Positions 53,292 to 63,740 of a stretch of 64,000 bases of DNA are shown here, in pieces (the first letter of the stretch is position 1; every line of letters begins with the position of its first letter). The DNA lies in assembly GCA_004519485.1 (NCBI GenBank), contig CP038107.1:744001-808000 (forward strand), read 5' to 3'. The notes beneath the pieces were generated by a model. That model saw nothing but the letters and a program-made list of their open reading frames with translations, was not told where the DNA came from and searched no databases. Made by a program: the position numbers and the translations under genes. The DNA comes from Nannochloropsis oceanica (Eukaryota > Sar > Eustigmatophyceae > Eustigmatales > Monodopsidaceae).

Positions 53292-54800
53292 TCATGGCAA
53301 AGCCCGCCTTTTCTCTCTCCCCTCCTCATCCTCTCTCTCCTCCCCCTCCCTTACAACTTTGACTAAATCCACACGCGGCAAGGGCACTGTCAATGCCTGC
53401 ATCCCTGACGGCCCAAAAAAATCCTCTGGCGTTGCAGTTGAGAGGAGGGATAAGACTCTCCGTATGTCCTGCACAAACGAGGGACGCTCGATGGCAGGGC
53501 TGGTGGACGTTTCTTGGACCAGATCGTCGTCGGAGAGAAGGGAGAGGGCGTGGATGTTTTTGGAGCGTTTAAAGCGGAAGGGGGCGATGGAAATGAAAAC
53601 TTCGTCTCCTCCTTCTCCCTCTCCGACTACTGCTGCTGCAGCTACTGATGTCGAAGAGGAGGAAAAGGAAGAAGAGAAGGACGACGAGGAGGAAGAGGAG
53701 TGCTCTTTAGAGATATCGTTGGAAGCTTTGGCAATACGGAGATTATAATGTTGGGGTGTGGATAGCTCTGCTTCTATTCTCCTCTTCATATGTTTTTTAT
53801 GCTTGACTTGGACGTGCGTGAGGCTCCTACTGCCCCATCCCCACAGACGGAGTGCACGTAAGGTGTGCCTGGGGCCACGCAGGTTTTTTGGGATATCACC
53901 CGTAAATACTCCAATACATGCTTTAGAGGGATCGAGAGTCCCTCTTTCATCCCTTCTTTCCCCTCTCTCGCCGGCGGAGGCGAGGACAAATCCCAGAGAG
54001 CGACAAGTGGGCGCAGCAGCAAAGGCACTCGCCGACGAGAGGGCAGGGGACAATGGCTGCACGCGTGTATTCAGCGATGAAACAAGGGCAAGCTGCAAGT
54101 TATACGTCCTTGGAGACTCCGATGCGAAGTGACGCAGGACAACCGCCGTTAAGAGGCCCGCCTCGCTGTCCCCATCGTACCCTCCCACGATGAAGATGTC
54201 CAAGTCCAAGGGTGTGTCGCCGGCGGCGCTATCATCACCTCTTAAAGCTCGAACTTTGTCTTCCACGGCTGTTTCCATTGCACACAAATCAGCGACCGTC
54301 TCGGGGGAATCGACATGCGCCAGGCCTACCACGCCAGTCCCACCACGCTCTCTTATGCCAACCAAATGACACGTCGTTGCCTCGTCGCTCGCGATGTAAT
54401 CAATCCCCTCGCCCGGCGCTACAACCGCCCACTCATGCTGCATAACGTACAGAAAGCGTTTCCAGTTGTCGTGAGGTCTGACCATTCTGCCCACTTTCCC
54501 TCCTTCCCTCCCTCCCTGGGAAGTAGGGGATAAACCAGGCAAGTGAGCAGCAATAGTATTAGAGGCCGCATGATTGGCAAATCGCCGCGTGCGCTCGAGC
54601 AGAGCTGGCTGTCGTCTCGTTAAAAGATCGGTGAAAATCTGCCCAAAATCCGTGGTCTGCGAGGTGCCAGAGCCTCGCTTGGCTTTGAAAGCGGAGCGTA
54701 GAAGAGGGAGGATGTCTTCATCAGTCAGGAAAGGGAGGGCCGCGTATCTGTCCTCACTAGAGATATGAGGTACAGGCTCGGGAGGAAGGAGGACCGGCAT
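53292..54800 (-). CDS. NTAN1: protein N-terminal asparagine amidohydrolase
   Basis: Single exon, 502 residues; the animal enzyme has about 310. Core matches: LYVMQHEWAVVAPGEGIDYI, the active-site block ASDEATTCHLVGIRERG with catalytic Cys at about 144, VGLAHVD, LDLDIFIVGGYDGD, ACIGVFTGDIPKNLRGPRHT, and the C-terminal SPAIERPSFVQDIRRVLSLL. The enzyme deamidates N-terminal Asn to Asp, feeding the Arg/N-degron pathway. Extra length comes from an N-terminal region of 110 residues and a Ser/Glu-rich insert before VFISIAPFRF. A GGGAGG tract at about 54503-54523 is read through as GGREGGK; it could instead mark a small intron, but the frame is open. Convergent with the FYVE gene, 159 bases away. Confidence 0.9.
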   Translation of the reverse strand: MPVLLPPEPVPHISSEDRYAALPFLTDEDILPLLRSAFKAKRGSGTSQTTDFGQIFTDLLTRRQPALLERTRRFANHAASNTIAAHLPGLSPTSQGGREGGKVGRMVRPHDNWKRFLYVMQHEWAVVAPGEGIDYIASDEATTCHLVGIRERGGTGVVGLAHVDSPETVADLCAMETAVEDKVRALRGDDSAAGDTPLDLDIFIVGGYDGDSEAGLLTAVVLRHFASESPRTYNLQLALVSSLNTRVQPLSPALSSASAFAAAPTCRSLGFVLASAGERGERRDERGTLDPSKACIGVFTGDIPKNLRGPRHTLRALRLWGWGSRSLTHVQVKHKKHMKRRIEAELSTPQHYNLRIAKASNDISKEHSSSSSSSFSSSFSSSSTSVAAAAVVGEGEGGDEVFISIAPFRFKRSKNIHALSLLSDDDLVQETSTSPAIERPSFVQDIRRVLSLLSTATPEDFFGPSGMQALTVPLPRVDLVKVVREGEEREDEEGREKRRALP

Positions 54801-55217
54801 TCACCACGATGGTTACTTGGCCGTCGTTCTTCTGTAGCGTATACGAGGATATGTGGTGCGATAACTGTGAACGTGGCGTTTTTATCCGAGCAGTGAGCAA
54901 GCGTACCAAAGCTTGTGCAAGATCCACGGCGAGTTCATACTAGGTTAAGGTACTTTCTTCTTTTTTCATCAATAATGCCTCTATTCATCTACGTCCATTC
55001 AAAATCAAGCAAAGCAATAAAATGATTAGTTTTTTTAGGCCCGCCCGTCCGATTCAAGGGCTTCGCGGAAGGATGTGGGTACGTCATACATTGAAAAATG
55101 TTACTTTCGCATCTCTAGCCCACCAGTATGATTGACCGCTACTTTTTTAATTCTTTTATCATGCAGTATATACTAAAGTACACCCCATCCTCACTACCTG
55201 CTTTCCCCGGGCCCCCC
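54801..55217. other. intergenic region
   Basis: Between the NTAN1 start and the BRF1 stop, both minus strand. A/T-richer than average from 54950 to 55170. It should hold the NTAN1 promoter. Nothing else is recognised. Confidence 0.5.
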
Positions 55218-57233
55218 CTAATCCCTCCCTTGTGTCAAAATCGCCTCCAATTCAGGCGGCAATGCATCCATATCATCATCATTCCCCAACATCTTGACCG
55301 CCTCATAATTAATCTTCTTTGAAATTCGCTTCTTGGCCAAATGGTTTGATACAGCAATCTCGGCAGGCGACCGCGCTGGCCCTCCTCCCCCCATTCCTCC
55401 CGCTGCTCGACTCCCCCCGGCCCCCACTACCGAGGCGGCCGCCGCCGCAGCAGCCACTGCTGCAGCCGCCTTCTTCTTCTGGTGGTTGCTTTGGCCCGGT
55501 TGACGGTAATTGAAATCTTCCTCTGCACGCTTCTTGGCTGCTTCTTCTTCGGCTTTCTTCCTCGCTTGCTTTTCCAGGTAGCCTCTGTGGACTTCATGCC
55601 AGACTTTGCTCAATTTTTCCACCTCCTCCTCCGAGCGGATATACTGCGCCGTGTCATCAACCTCCTCTTCTTCTTCCTTCTCCTCCTCCGCCACCACCAC
55701 TGCCGCCACCTCCTCATCCTCTTTCTCCTCTATTTCCTCGACTGCTGCTGCCCCAAGCACCACAGGTGCTGCAATCGTCACTACTGCTCCTCCTCCTGCT
55801 GCTCCTCCTCTATTTATTCTTCCATTGATCCCCACCTGAGCTGCTGCTCGTTCTGTATCTGCTGCCACAGCCCTATTATTTGCTTGCTCCTCCTCTTCAT
55901 CCAAAAGCTGGTCCATCAACTCCTTGTATAACCCCACTTCCTCCGTCCCTCCCTCACTCTCCTCCCGAATTAACGGCCCCACGTCCTCCTTTCCCCTTTC
56001 CTCCTCTTCCCCCTCACCCTCTCCCCCTCTTCTTGATCTCTTCCTGCTCCGAGCCCCAGCCATGCTACCACCTCTCTCCCTGCTACTGTTCGCAGTCGCA
56101 GCAGCAGACGAGGACGAGGACGTGGACGATTCCCGCCCATTCACCGACGTCACCTCTTCCTCTTCTTTCCCACTCTCTCCCCTCCCCTTTGCGTCTTTTC
56201 CTTCATCCCTCAGCGCTTGTGCCTTTCTTAACGCCTCCGCTGCCTTCATCTTCACAGCCCTTGTGAACGAAGGCGGGTCCGCCTCCCCCACCAAGCGAGG
56301 TGCTCCCTCCCTCCCTCCCTCCCCCCCTCCCATCCGCGGCGAGATATCAAACTCTGACAGCGCCATATTTGCAAGCTCGTCTCTACTCATCATCCCTGAT
56401 ATTGGTGTTTTTTCAAATTCATCCACTCGTTTTTTGATTGTGTCGGGCGAGACTCGGACTATTCTTCCCACGTCCTTGTAGGTCCGTGGCTTCTCGTGGT
56501 ATATCGCCGAGAGGTAGAGGGCCGCGCCACAGATACCGGAGGGACGACGACCGGCTTGGATCCAATCACGTTGCATGGATGCCACTAGGCGCAGCGCAAG
56601 CTGGGACACTGTGGTTTGTTCTTGTTCGGAGCCGAGTTCGAGGCGGGCGGCGAATCGATGGATGTAGATGGAAGGGTCGATGACGGCCAGGTTAAGGCCG
56701 GTGAGCTGCTTGAATTTAAGGAAGGCATGCCCGAGGACGTAGACATTGATTTGAACGGCGTCAGAAAAGTCGATGAGCATATGTGGAGAGTTGTCTTCGC
56801 GGCAAACCATATACAAGCATACCGCCACCACACACAGCGTTTTGCGACCTTGAACGAAATTCCGTTCCACTGCCGTGCGGAACAAGCGACAGGCACGGTC
56901 AACGAATGCTTGACGGAGTCTAAGCTGCGAGACGACCTGCTGGATGGCACGGCGGCCATTGTTTAAGGTGGTGTCGCGGGAATCCCGTGCATAAAAGCGA
57001 CGACGACCCCGTCCGGCCGAGCTGTAGGCCTTAGTCATTTCAGGTCCGACGAACTGTCCGACCACTGTGGAGGCACCTCCCGCGCTGTTCTCATTGAATT
57101 CCACAGAGGAGACTATGGCATTTTCTTCTACGATGGTGTGGCAGGCCATGCAGATAGTAGCTCCGTCGGGTTCGCTGTACTCAAGGTCAATGCCTCGGCA
57201 GTCCGGGTTAGGGCAGCGGAGGATCTGCTCCAT
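55218..57233 (-). CDS. BRF1: TFIIB-related factor of RNA polymerase III (TFIIIB subunit BRF1)
   Basis: Single exon; 671 residues from the ATG at 57233. In-frame ATGs reach back to 57554, but the added 107 residues are unconserved and would be an odd extension, so I chose the ATG just before the zinc ribbon. The ribbon is CPNPDC at 7-12 with CMAC at 28-31. Then the B-reader region GGASTVVGQFVG and two cyclin folds follow (CVVAVCLYMVCREDNSPHML, and RRPSGICGAALYLSAIYHE with KDVGRIVRVSPDTIKKR). The C-terminal part carries the Brf1 homology block KLSKVWHEVHRGYLEKQARK and KRISKKINYEAVKML, separated by acidic and Ala-rich filler. TFIIIB recruits Pol III to tRNA and 5S genes. Divergent from GUF1. Confidence 0.95.
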   Translation of the reverse strand: MEQILRCPNPDCRGIDLEYSEPDGATICMACHTIVEENAIVSSVEFNENSAGGASTVVGQFVGPEMTKAYSSAGRGRRRFYARDSRDTTLNNGRRAIQQVVSQLRLRQAFVDRACRLFRTAVERNFVQGRKTLCVVAVCLYMVCREDNSPHMLIDFSDAVQINVYVLGHAFLKFKQLTGLNLAVIDPSIYIHRFAARLELGSEQEQTTVSQLALRLVASMQRDWIQAGRRPSGICGAALYLSAIYHEKPRTYKDVGRIVRVSPDTIKKRVDEFEKTPISGMMSRDELANMALSEFDISPRMGGGEGGREGAPRLVGEADPPSFTRAVKMKAAEALRKAQALRDEGKDAKGRGESGKEEEEVTSVNGRESSTSSSSSAAATANSSRERGGSMAGARSRKRSRRGGEGEGEEEERGKEDVGPLIREESEGGTEEVGLYKELMDQLLDEEEEQANNRAVAADTERAAAQVGINGRINRGGAAGGGAVVTIAAPVVLGAAAVEEIEEKEDEEVAAVVVAEEEKEEEEEVDDTAQYIRSEEEVEKLSKVWHEVHRGYLEKQARKKAEEEAAKKRAEEDFNYRQPGQSNHQKKKAAAAVAAAAAAASVVGAGGSRAAGGMGGGGPARSPAEIAVSNHLAKKRISKKINYEAVKMLGNDDDMDALPPELEAILTQGRD

Positions 57234-57786
57234 GCTGCTGGTGCGACTTGTTGGAGGGCTGCAGGAGCGGGAGGGGGCGTAGAATGCAGACGCTGCGTGA
57301 TGACTGCGTTTGTGAGATGTGGGGTGGAGGAAGGTATGGGGGCGTGAGGGCGAGGGCAAAGGACCGGTGCGATGTTGTTGTTGTGATGATGCGGATGAGC
57401 GGATGATTGTCGGTCTCGTAGAGCCCTCCCTACGGCATGGCCGCGACCGGGCAGGGCGACAGCCAGATGACATCGTAGGGTACGCTCTAGGTGTCGCGAT
57501 AATATGCGGCACTGTGGGTACGTATATTTTCTGAGGTTTGTGTGATTTGGTCACTTGGATGTCGGCTAGATGGGTCGCCAGTACACTCCACTCTCGAGCT
57601 CTCCTTTTTTGTGCCCCATTCTCTTACATCCCCATGTAGCTTCCCCACAACCGCCACGCCCACCACAAAACACAATCACAGGAAGTCGAGGCGCTGCCTC
57701 GCACCCAGTGACGCGTGCCCTCCTTCCAGGTTTTGCAGCATAAAACCTCCCCACCATCCCGACGCAACCACCCCATAATTTCTAAA
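57234..57786. promoter_or_regulatory. divergent promoter region
   Basis: Between BRF1 (minus) and GUF1 (plus). The BRF1 frame is open through most of it, so the 5' boundary of BRF1 is uncertain. The GUF1 side is C/A-rich (57645-57780). Confidence 0.5.
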
Positions 57787-60021
57787 ATGCTGCGCCACCT
57801 GCATACGCGTCATCTCAAGCTTCTGCGACCAAAAGCACGGCCACCACCTTGGGTTGACACTTCTACCTACTTCCTTTCCTCCTCCTCCACAACCCCCCCC
57901 CCTTCCAGCTACGCAGCACCTCGATCATCACCAGCACCACCTGCAAAAGGCCCTACCCTCAAGGAGCTCGTCGCCCAAAGCACGGACGGCCTCACCTGCA
58001 TTCCCCAAAGCCGCACACGAAATTTCTCAGTCATTGCTCATATTGACCACGGGAAGAGCACCTTGTCCGACTGCCTCCTCGAACTCACAGGCAAGTCACA
58101 CGGCCGGCCAAGAGAGGGTGCTTGAGGACCCGCCCAAAAAGCCCCCTCGGCCCTATGTCTCACATCAGTCCCCCCCTTGTTCCCACCCTCCAATCTCGTT
58201 CTTCGTTGAATAGGCAATATCACTGCCGCCGAGAAAAAAGCCAAGCCCCAAAACACCGACACCCTTCAAGTGGAACGCGAACGTGGCATTACCGTCAAGG
58301 CGCAGACTGCTTCCATGATCTTCCGGCACCCAAAAGACAATTTGGATTACCTCCTCAATCTTGTCGATACCCCCGGCCATGTTGACTTCGCCTACGAAGT
58401 CTCCCGTTCCCTCTCCGCGTGCCAAGGCGCCCTCCTCCTCGTCGACTCCACTCAAGGCATCCAAGCGCAAACCATTTCCACCCACACCCGCGCCCAAGAG
58501 GCTAACTTAAAAATCATCCCGGTCATCACGAAAGCCGACCTCCCCCACGCTCAAACCGATGATGTCATCCTTCAAATGGCCACCACATTGGAAATAGAAC
58601 TCGAAGACGCGCTGGTCACGTCCGCCAAGAGCGGCCTCGGCGTGGACACGATCCTCCCTGCCGTCATTGATCGGATTCCGCCCCCCACAGGCGTGCCTGA
58701 CGCGCCCTTGCGTGCCCGGCTCGTCGATTCCTGGTACGACGAAACAAGGGGAGTTGTATGCTTAGTCCAAGTTGTGGACGGATTGATCAAAGAAAACGAC
58801 CGGATCTCCGCTTTCTCCCTGGGGCCGTCAGAGAGCTTCTCGGTTCAAGAGGTGGGTGTTTTATGTCCCTACCAGCTCCGGACTGGGCGCCTATTGACAG
58901 GACAAGTCGGGTATGTCATTGCTGGCATGCGGTCGACCCGCCAAGCATTGATGGGGGACACCTTGTTCCATCATCACAAGAGAGGGGGGGAGGCAGCGGA
59001 GGCTACCATGCTCACCCCCCTTCCTGGGTTCGAAAAAGCCAAGTCCATGTTGTTTGCGAGCATCTACCCATTGGACACCCAAGACTTCGATTCATTGGAG
59101 TTAGCCGTGAACAAACTCACACTTAACGACGCATCCGTCACGGTGCAGAGGGAAGGGAGCAACACCTCTCTCGGCTCGGGGCTTCGTTGTGGCTTTCTGG
59201 GCCTACTTCATATGGAGGTCTTCAACCAACGCCTCCGCGATGAGTTCGGGACTGCTGTCCTCCTCACCTCCCCTACAGTACCGTATAAAATCGTACAACC
59301 CTCGCCTGAGGGGGAGGGAGGGAGGGTTGGGGAAGTGACGGAGAGGATAATTCATACCTTGGCTGATTGGCCGGATCCGGCGACTACGCCTAATTATAGG
59401 GATTTGAAGATCGAGGAGCCAGTGGTGGAGGCCACGGTGTTGACGCCTGTGAAGTGCCTGGGGGCGATAACGACGTGTTTGAAAGAGCGGAGGGGCGTTC
59501 AGGAGGACATCAAATATTTGGATGACAAGAATGTGGTGCTTAAGTATCGCTTGCCGTGGCAGGAGGTGGTAACGGATTTGCATGATGTCGTGAAGAATGT
59601 CAGTGCTGGGTATGCTAGCCTCAATTATCGCGAGGCGGGCTATGCGTCCGACGATTTGGTGAAGGTTGAATTGGCATTGAATGGAGATGAGGTGGATGCG
59701 CTATCATTCGTTTGTCATCGGGCCAAGGCCGAGAGGGAGGGGAGGAGGGTGGCGCTCAAATTGAAGACTGTGATTGACCGTCAGAATTTTGAAATCAACA
59801 TCCAGGCGAAGGTAGGAAGGAAGGTTGTGGCACGGGAACGTGTGGCACCGTACCGGAAAGACGTGCTGGTGACCAAGGCAGGAAAGAATGTGGGAGGGGG
59901 GGATGTGACCCGGAAGAAGAAGTTGCTAGAGAAGCAGAAACAAGGAAAGAAGAGAGCCAAGATGGTGGGAAAAGTGTCATTGAGTCAAGAGGCGTTTTGG
60001 GCAGTGATAAGCAAGGATTAA
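57787..60021 (+). CDS. GUF1: mitochondrial translation factor GUF1 (LepA/EF4)
   Basis: Two exons, 57787-58090 and 58214-60021; 703 residues. The first exon gives a basic, acid-free leader ([20 protein letters not shown]) for mitochondria, possibly plastid. The GTPase motifs are complete: [56 protein letters not shown] for NKxD and SAKSG. LepA-specific parts follow: [20 protein letters not shown] and the C-terminal basic domain with [39 protein letters not shown] and [15 protein letters not shown]. There is no EF-G domain IV, as expected. EF4 acts on stalled or mis-translocated ribosomes. The intron begins GC, not GT. TK instead of NK in the G4 motif is a mild departure. Confidence 0.96.
58091..58213 (+). 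other. GC-AG intron of GUF1
   Basis: The exon ends CACAG and the intron starts GCAAGTCAC, the textbook GC-donor consensus; the acceptor is GAATAG. Joining gives [15 protein letters not shown] in phase 1, as in LepA. The nearest GT would break the frame. Confidence 0.88.
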
Positions 60022-61292
60022 GGAGTGAGGCAAGGAGGAAAGGATGGAGGGAGGGAAGGCCACACAGTGTGGAAGAAGGGATATAGGAGTGACATTTAGA
60101 AAAGAAAGCATGCAATGTACCAAATCGCTGGCGAACAAGTGTTCAAGGACAAATAACGTTAATATTTCGCGATGAATTTTGTGGCTCAGCTCGGTCGATG
60201 GTTGCGGGCTGCCGTTGTCCTTTCCTGTGTCGTCCTTCCGCTTGGCGTCCCTTTCAACACAGCGCTCTCCTCCTGTCCTATCTCGCCTCGTTCGTTATTA
60301 CATTCGCGTGCATACACTTTTGAACCCATACACAGAAAGTAGCCCATTATATAATACAACCCCGAAAGAACGAAAATGGTAAATTGATGTAAACCCGAAC
60401 CGCCTTTTGCCTTTTCTCGCATTCTACGCTGCGCGTGCTCTTGGTGATTACAGACATAGTAAATACAGGTGAGACGATCACTCGGAGGAAGCTTTGCTGC
60501 CAATTGGTGTGGCTGTTATAGATGTATTTTCGACTCGTCTCTTATTGCCTGTGCTGCTTTGGACTCTCTCTAGGATCCCCATTTTTTTTCTGCAGTTCTT
60601 TGTTTTGGGGGGGGAGGGAGTGTTTTGGGGATGTTTTCACGTGCTTGGTGGCATGCGTGCTTTCGAATACACGTGTGTATGGGTGGCGGATTGGTATGTG
60701 CGTGGGTGTGGGTTTAGGTGGATGTAGGTGGATGATACATAGTGGTTTTGCTCGATTGCAATTTTCAAACTCACTTGTGCACATCTGTCGTCCATTTTTG
60801 CCTCTTTCTTGTCTCCCTCGTTTATTGTCTCCCAATCTCGGACTCTCACTCTTCCTTGTCTACCTCTCCCTCTCTCTCTCCATCTCTCTCATTCTTTCTC
60901 TTCCTCTCTCTAGCTGACTTGGTTATTGAATTTAGGTGAGATATTTCTGGTTCCATTTTTTCGTACGCATTGTCCTTCTCCCACGCGCTGCTTCTGCAGC
61001 AGCTGCGAGTGATTATGCTTCACAGGCGATGTAGAGGCGACAAAGGGGAGGGTGAGAAACACAATCTTCATTTTTTCTCCTCATACCTCCCTCCGCTTTC
61101 CTTCTCTGCACATCTCTTTCACTTTTTCTAGTTTGACAAAATTCTTTCTCCTTCTCTCTTTCTATCTAACTCATCTCTCATACACCACCCAAGAAACACA
61201 AAACGCCAAACGTTTCTCTCGATACGTCGACATTTCATCTCCTGTAACGCCTCCCTCCCTGCCCCCCTCCCTCCTTCCCTCCCTCATCCCTC
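60022..61292. other. convergent intergenic region
   Basis: Longest gene-free stretch here, between GUF1 and the F-box gene. GGAGG tracts follow the GUF1 stop and, on the minus strand, the F-box stop (61247-61290). T/C-rich DNA at 60780-61200. Short frames on both strands (for example minus 60503-60186) match nothing I know. Confidence 0.55.
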
Positions 61293-63740
61293 CTACGGCG
61301 CCAATAAGCCCTTGATGAATCGTCCCACTGCCTCCCCATCTGTGGTGGTGAAATCTAAACTCACGAATGACGAATGACTTGCATACCGCTCAGTATCCCC
61401 GCCCGCGACCCGGTACATCTTCTGCTTCTCCTCCACCCCACCTTCCACCCCTCCCTCCACCCCTCCTTCCATCCCTCCTTCCACCCCTCCTTCCACCCCT
61501 TGTTCCTCCCCTCCAACCGCTCCTGCGTCTACACCTGCATCTGATGCTTCTCCTCCTCCTCCTGGTGGAGCAGCAGCGCCGCTATCATCGCATGCTACCA
61601 CGTAGAAGGCCGCTGCTAATTTAACCTGCCCCTCAGTCCCGAAGAACACCGCGTCTGGATCCCAGATATAGAGAGACTCTTCCGGGAGAAAGTCTTGCCA
61701 ATAGGAGGCGTTGGGTACCTGAGGCAGGGAGGGAGGGAGGGGGGAAAGGAAAGGTAGGTGAATAAGTATATGTGGCATATGACGTGTGCACGATGAAAGG
61801 AGGGAGGGAGGGAGGGAGAGTTGGAAAGACGGAAGGGGAAGAAAGACGTACCTTGGCGTGTCGTTTCGCCGTCTTTCCCGAGTGATAAAGCAGTGCCATA
61901 CGTCCCGTCCGGTGGTCGCAAATCACCACCCTCACACGCAGGTTTGTCGGGTATTGCCCTCCATGACACCCCTTGAAAAAATCCCTCACACTTCCAAACC
62001 TCTCCAGGCCTGGATCACGGTCGGCAGCAGAGAAAGGCTCGCTCACTTCGTGACGTTGAGGCCCCGCAAGACGCAAGATGACGTTCTGACCAACCGCCAC
62101 ATGGATGGGGCCAGTTCCATAGAACAAGCGACGGTTGTCCATCGCGTCGGTGATCTCGTACACCATGCTCAAGCCCTCTTGCCAAGCACTGGTCGTGCGA
62201 TAGCGAGGCTCACCCAAAGCTTTCCCGAACGTCATGATTTGGGAGCGACAATCGACGCGGAGGAAGGCGGTGGAGGCTGCAGACGGACTCGCTGCAGCCG
62301 CCGCCGCTGCGGCAGCAGCTGTAGTAGCAGCAGCAGGAGCACGGGCGGCGTGGGACAAGAAGGAAGAAGAGGCAGACGCCGGAGAAGAAGGGGACAAGGG
62401 GGAAGTATAATCGGTACCATTACTACTGGTAGTCCTCTCCTCCAACTGCGACAACCACTGTGACGACGGCAACACACCCATCCCTTCCCCCCCCTGCAAC
62501 GCTCCCGCCCGGAACCCCACCCATCCCGCCGCCCCTCCGCCTCCCCACCTTCCTCCTCCTCCCCCCTTTTCCCCCCCCCCCCCCCCCCAACCACGCAACC
62601 CCCGCTCCAGGCAAAGCCGGAAACAAGTCGATGCTGATCGGCCGCCAGAAGGCATCACTTGCCGCCATTTCTTTCCAACCCTTGCTCACCAACGCCAGGA
62701 CTCCCAATTGAACTCTCCCTCCCGCCCTCCCCTCCACCACATAGTGCCACACCTCTTGCATTAAGGCACTATCGTGCAGCACCACCGATTCTGCGCTTAA
62801 TCCCCCTCCTTCCCCCCTTACTCCTGTCATCGCCATCGTCGGCACTGCACTACAGCTGTAGACGCTGCCGCTACTGCAGAGCCCTCCCCCTCCATCTCCC
62901 GCGGGACCTGGAATCAGACCCCTAAACCTGCTGCTATGATGACTGCAGCTGCGCGGGAAGATGAGGGGAGGGAAGGAACAGTATTCGGATCCTCTTCCCT
63001 CCTGGGCCTTCATCTCTATCCCGTTTCCGCCAGCCGGACGATGCGTTTGATGGCACGAAGACGAGAGAGAAGGCATGCAATTACCACTGTCCATGGCCGT
63101 CATCGTCGTCATTAAGTCTTTCTCGCCACCCATTCGAATATCTCCTCCAGTTCCATCTCCTTCTTCTCCCCCTCCACCTTCCCCTGGCTCGACCAGCAAG
63201 CCACAAAGCGAGTTTACAAGCCCATCAATCTCAGCCGAGCAACCGCCGCTGGTACTGTCGCTGCCACTGCTGCTGCTGCAGGTAGGAGTGCTGCTCCTGC
63301 TGGAACATGTACTGCCGCTACTGTTGCTACTGTTGCTACTGCTGCTGTTGTCGTAGGCCCGCGTTTCCTCCTCCAGCAGTGCTCGGAGCTCCGTGCCGCT
63401 TCCCGCAACAATCTGCTGAGCTAGGCGCAAGAGCTGTTTTGTTGGTCCAGAAAAAAAAGTAGAGGCAGAAAATGAGTGCCGGACAAAGTAACATCCAAAC
63501 ATGTCATCTGGGATATCATGCTGACACAAACATGTTTTGAGCTTGGCCCTCTGCCCCTCCATCCCTCCCCCTCCTCCATCATTCCCTCACCTCTCGAGCA
63601 GCCAAGGCTTTCGATGTCGCTACCATGGCGGCCGCAGATTTGGCGGCGGCCGCTACACTGCTGCTGACATGGTTGCTACCGATGCTGCTGATTACTGCCG
63701 GGCTGCTGGTGGCATTCGTTTTCATCTCCTCGTTATTCAT
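61293..63740 (-). CDS. F-box protein of unknown substrate
   Basis: Four exons proposed: 63740-63591, 63433-62549, 62493-61852, 61718-61293, all phase 0; 700 residues. Exon 1 starts MNNEEMKTNATSSPAV. The F-box lies near the end of exon 2: SALMQEVWHYVVEGRAG then VLALVSKGWKEMAASDAFWR. Exons 3-4 hold an unrecognised folded region: LSMVYEITDAMDNRRLFYGT, VGQNVILRLAGP, RVRVVICDHRTGRMALLYH, then SYWQDFLPEESLYIWDPDAV and RYASHSSFVSLDF. F-box proteins bind SKP1 in SCF ubiquitin ligases; the C-terminal region would choose the substrate. The exon 2/3 join uses a 55-base GTGGGG to TTGCAG intron; without it a frameshift beside an 18-G run would have to be assumed. A VEGG repeat (61427-61506) is coded in the last exon. 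Confidence 0.7.
61427..61506 (-). repeat. 12-bp coding minisatellite (VEGG repeats)
   Basis: Six or so 12-base units, CCTCCTTCCACC-like on the plus strand, translated as VEGG/MEGG in the F-box protein. Confidence 0.85.
62571..62588. repeat. run of 18 C (18 G on the coding strand)
   Basis: Homopolymer inside exon 2 of the F-box gene, within the poly-Gly coding stretch; an obvious place for a length error in assembly. Confidence 0.95.

Noticed and set aside
57234-57554. Longer BRF1 start
   Set aside because: In-frame ATGs exist, but the extension is unconserved Ser/Arg filler and lies in the shared promoter; the zinc ribbon normally starts the protein.
60186-60503. 105-codon minus-strand frame in the GUF1/F-box spacer
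   Set aside because: No family resemblance and no splice or leader features; length is within chance for this composition.
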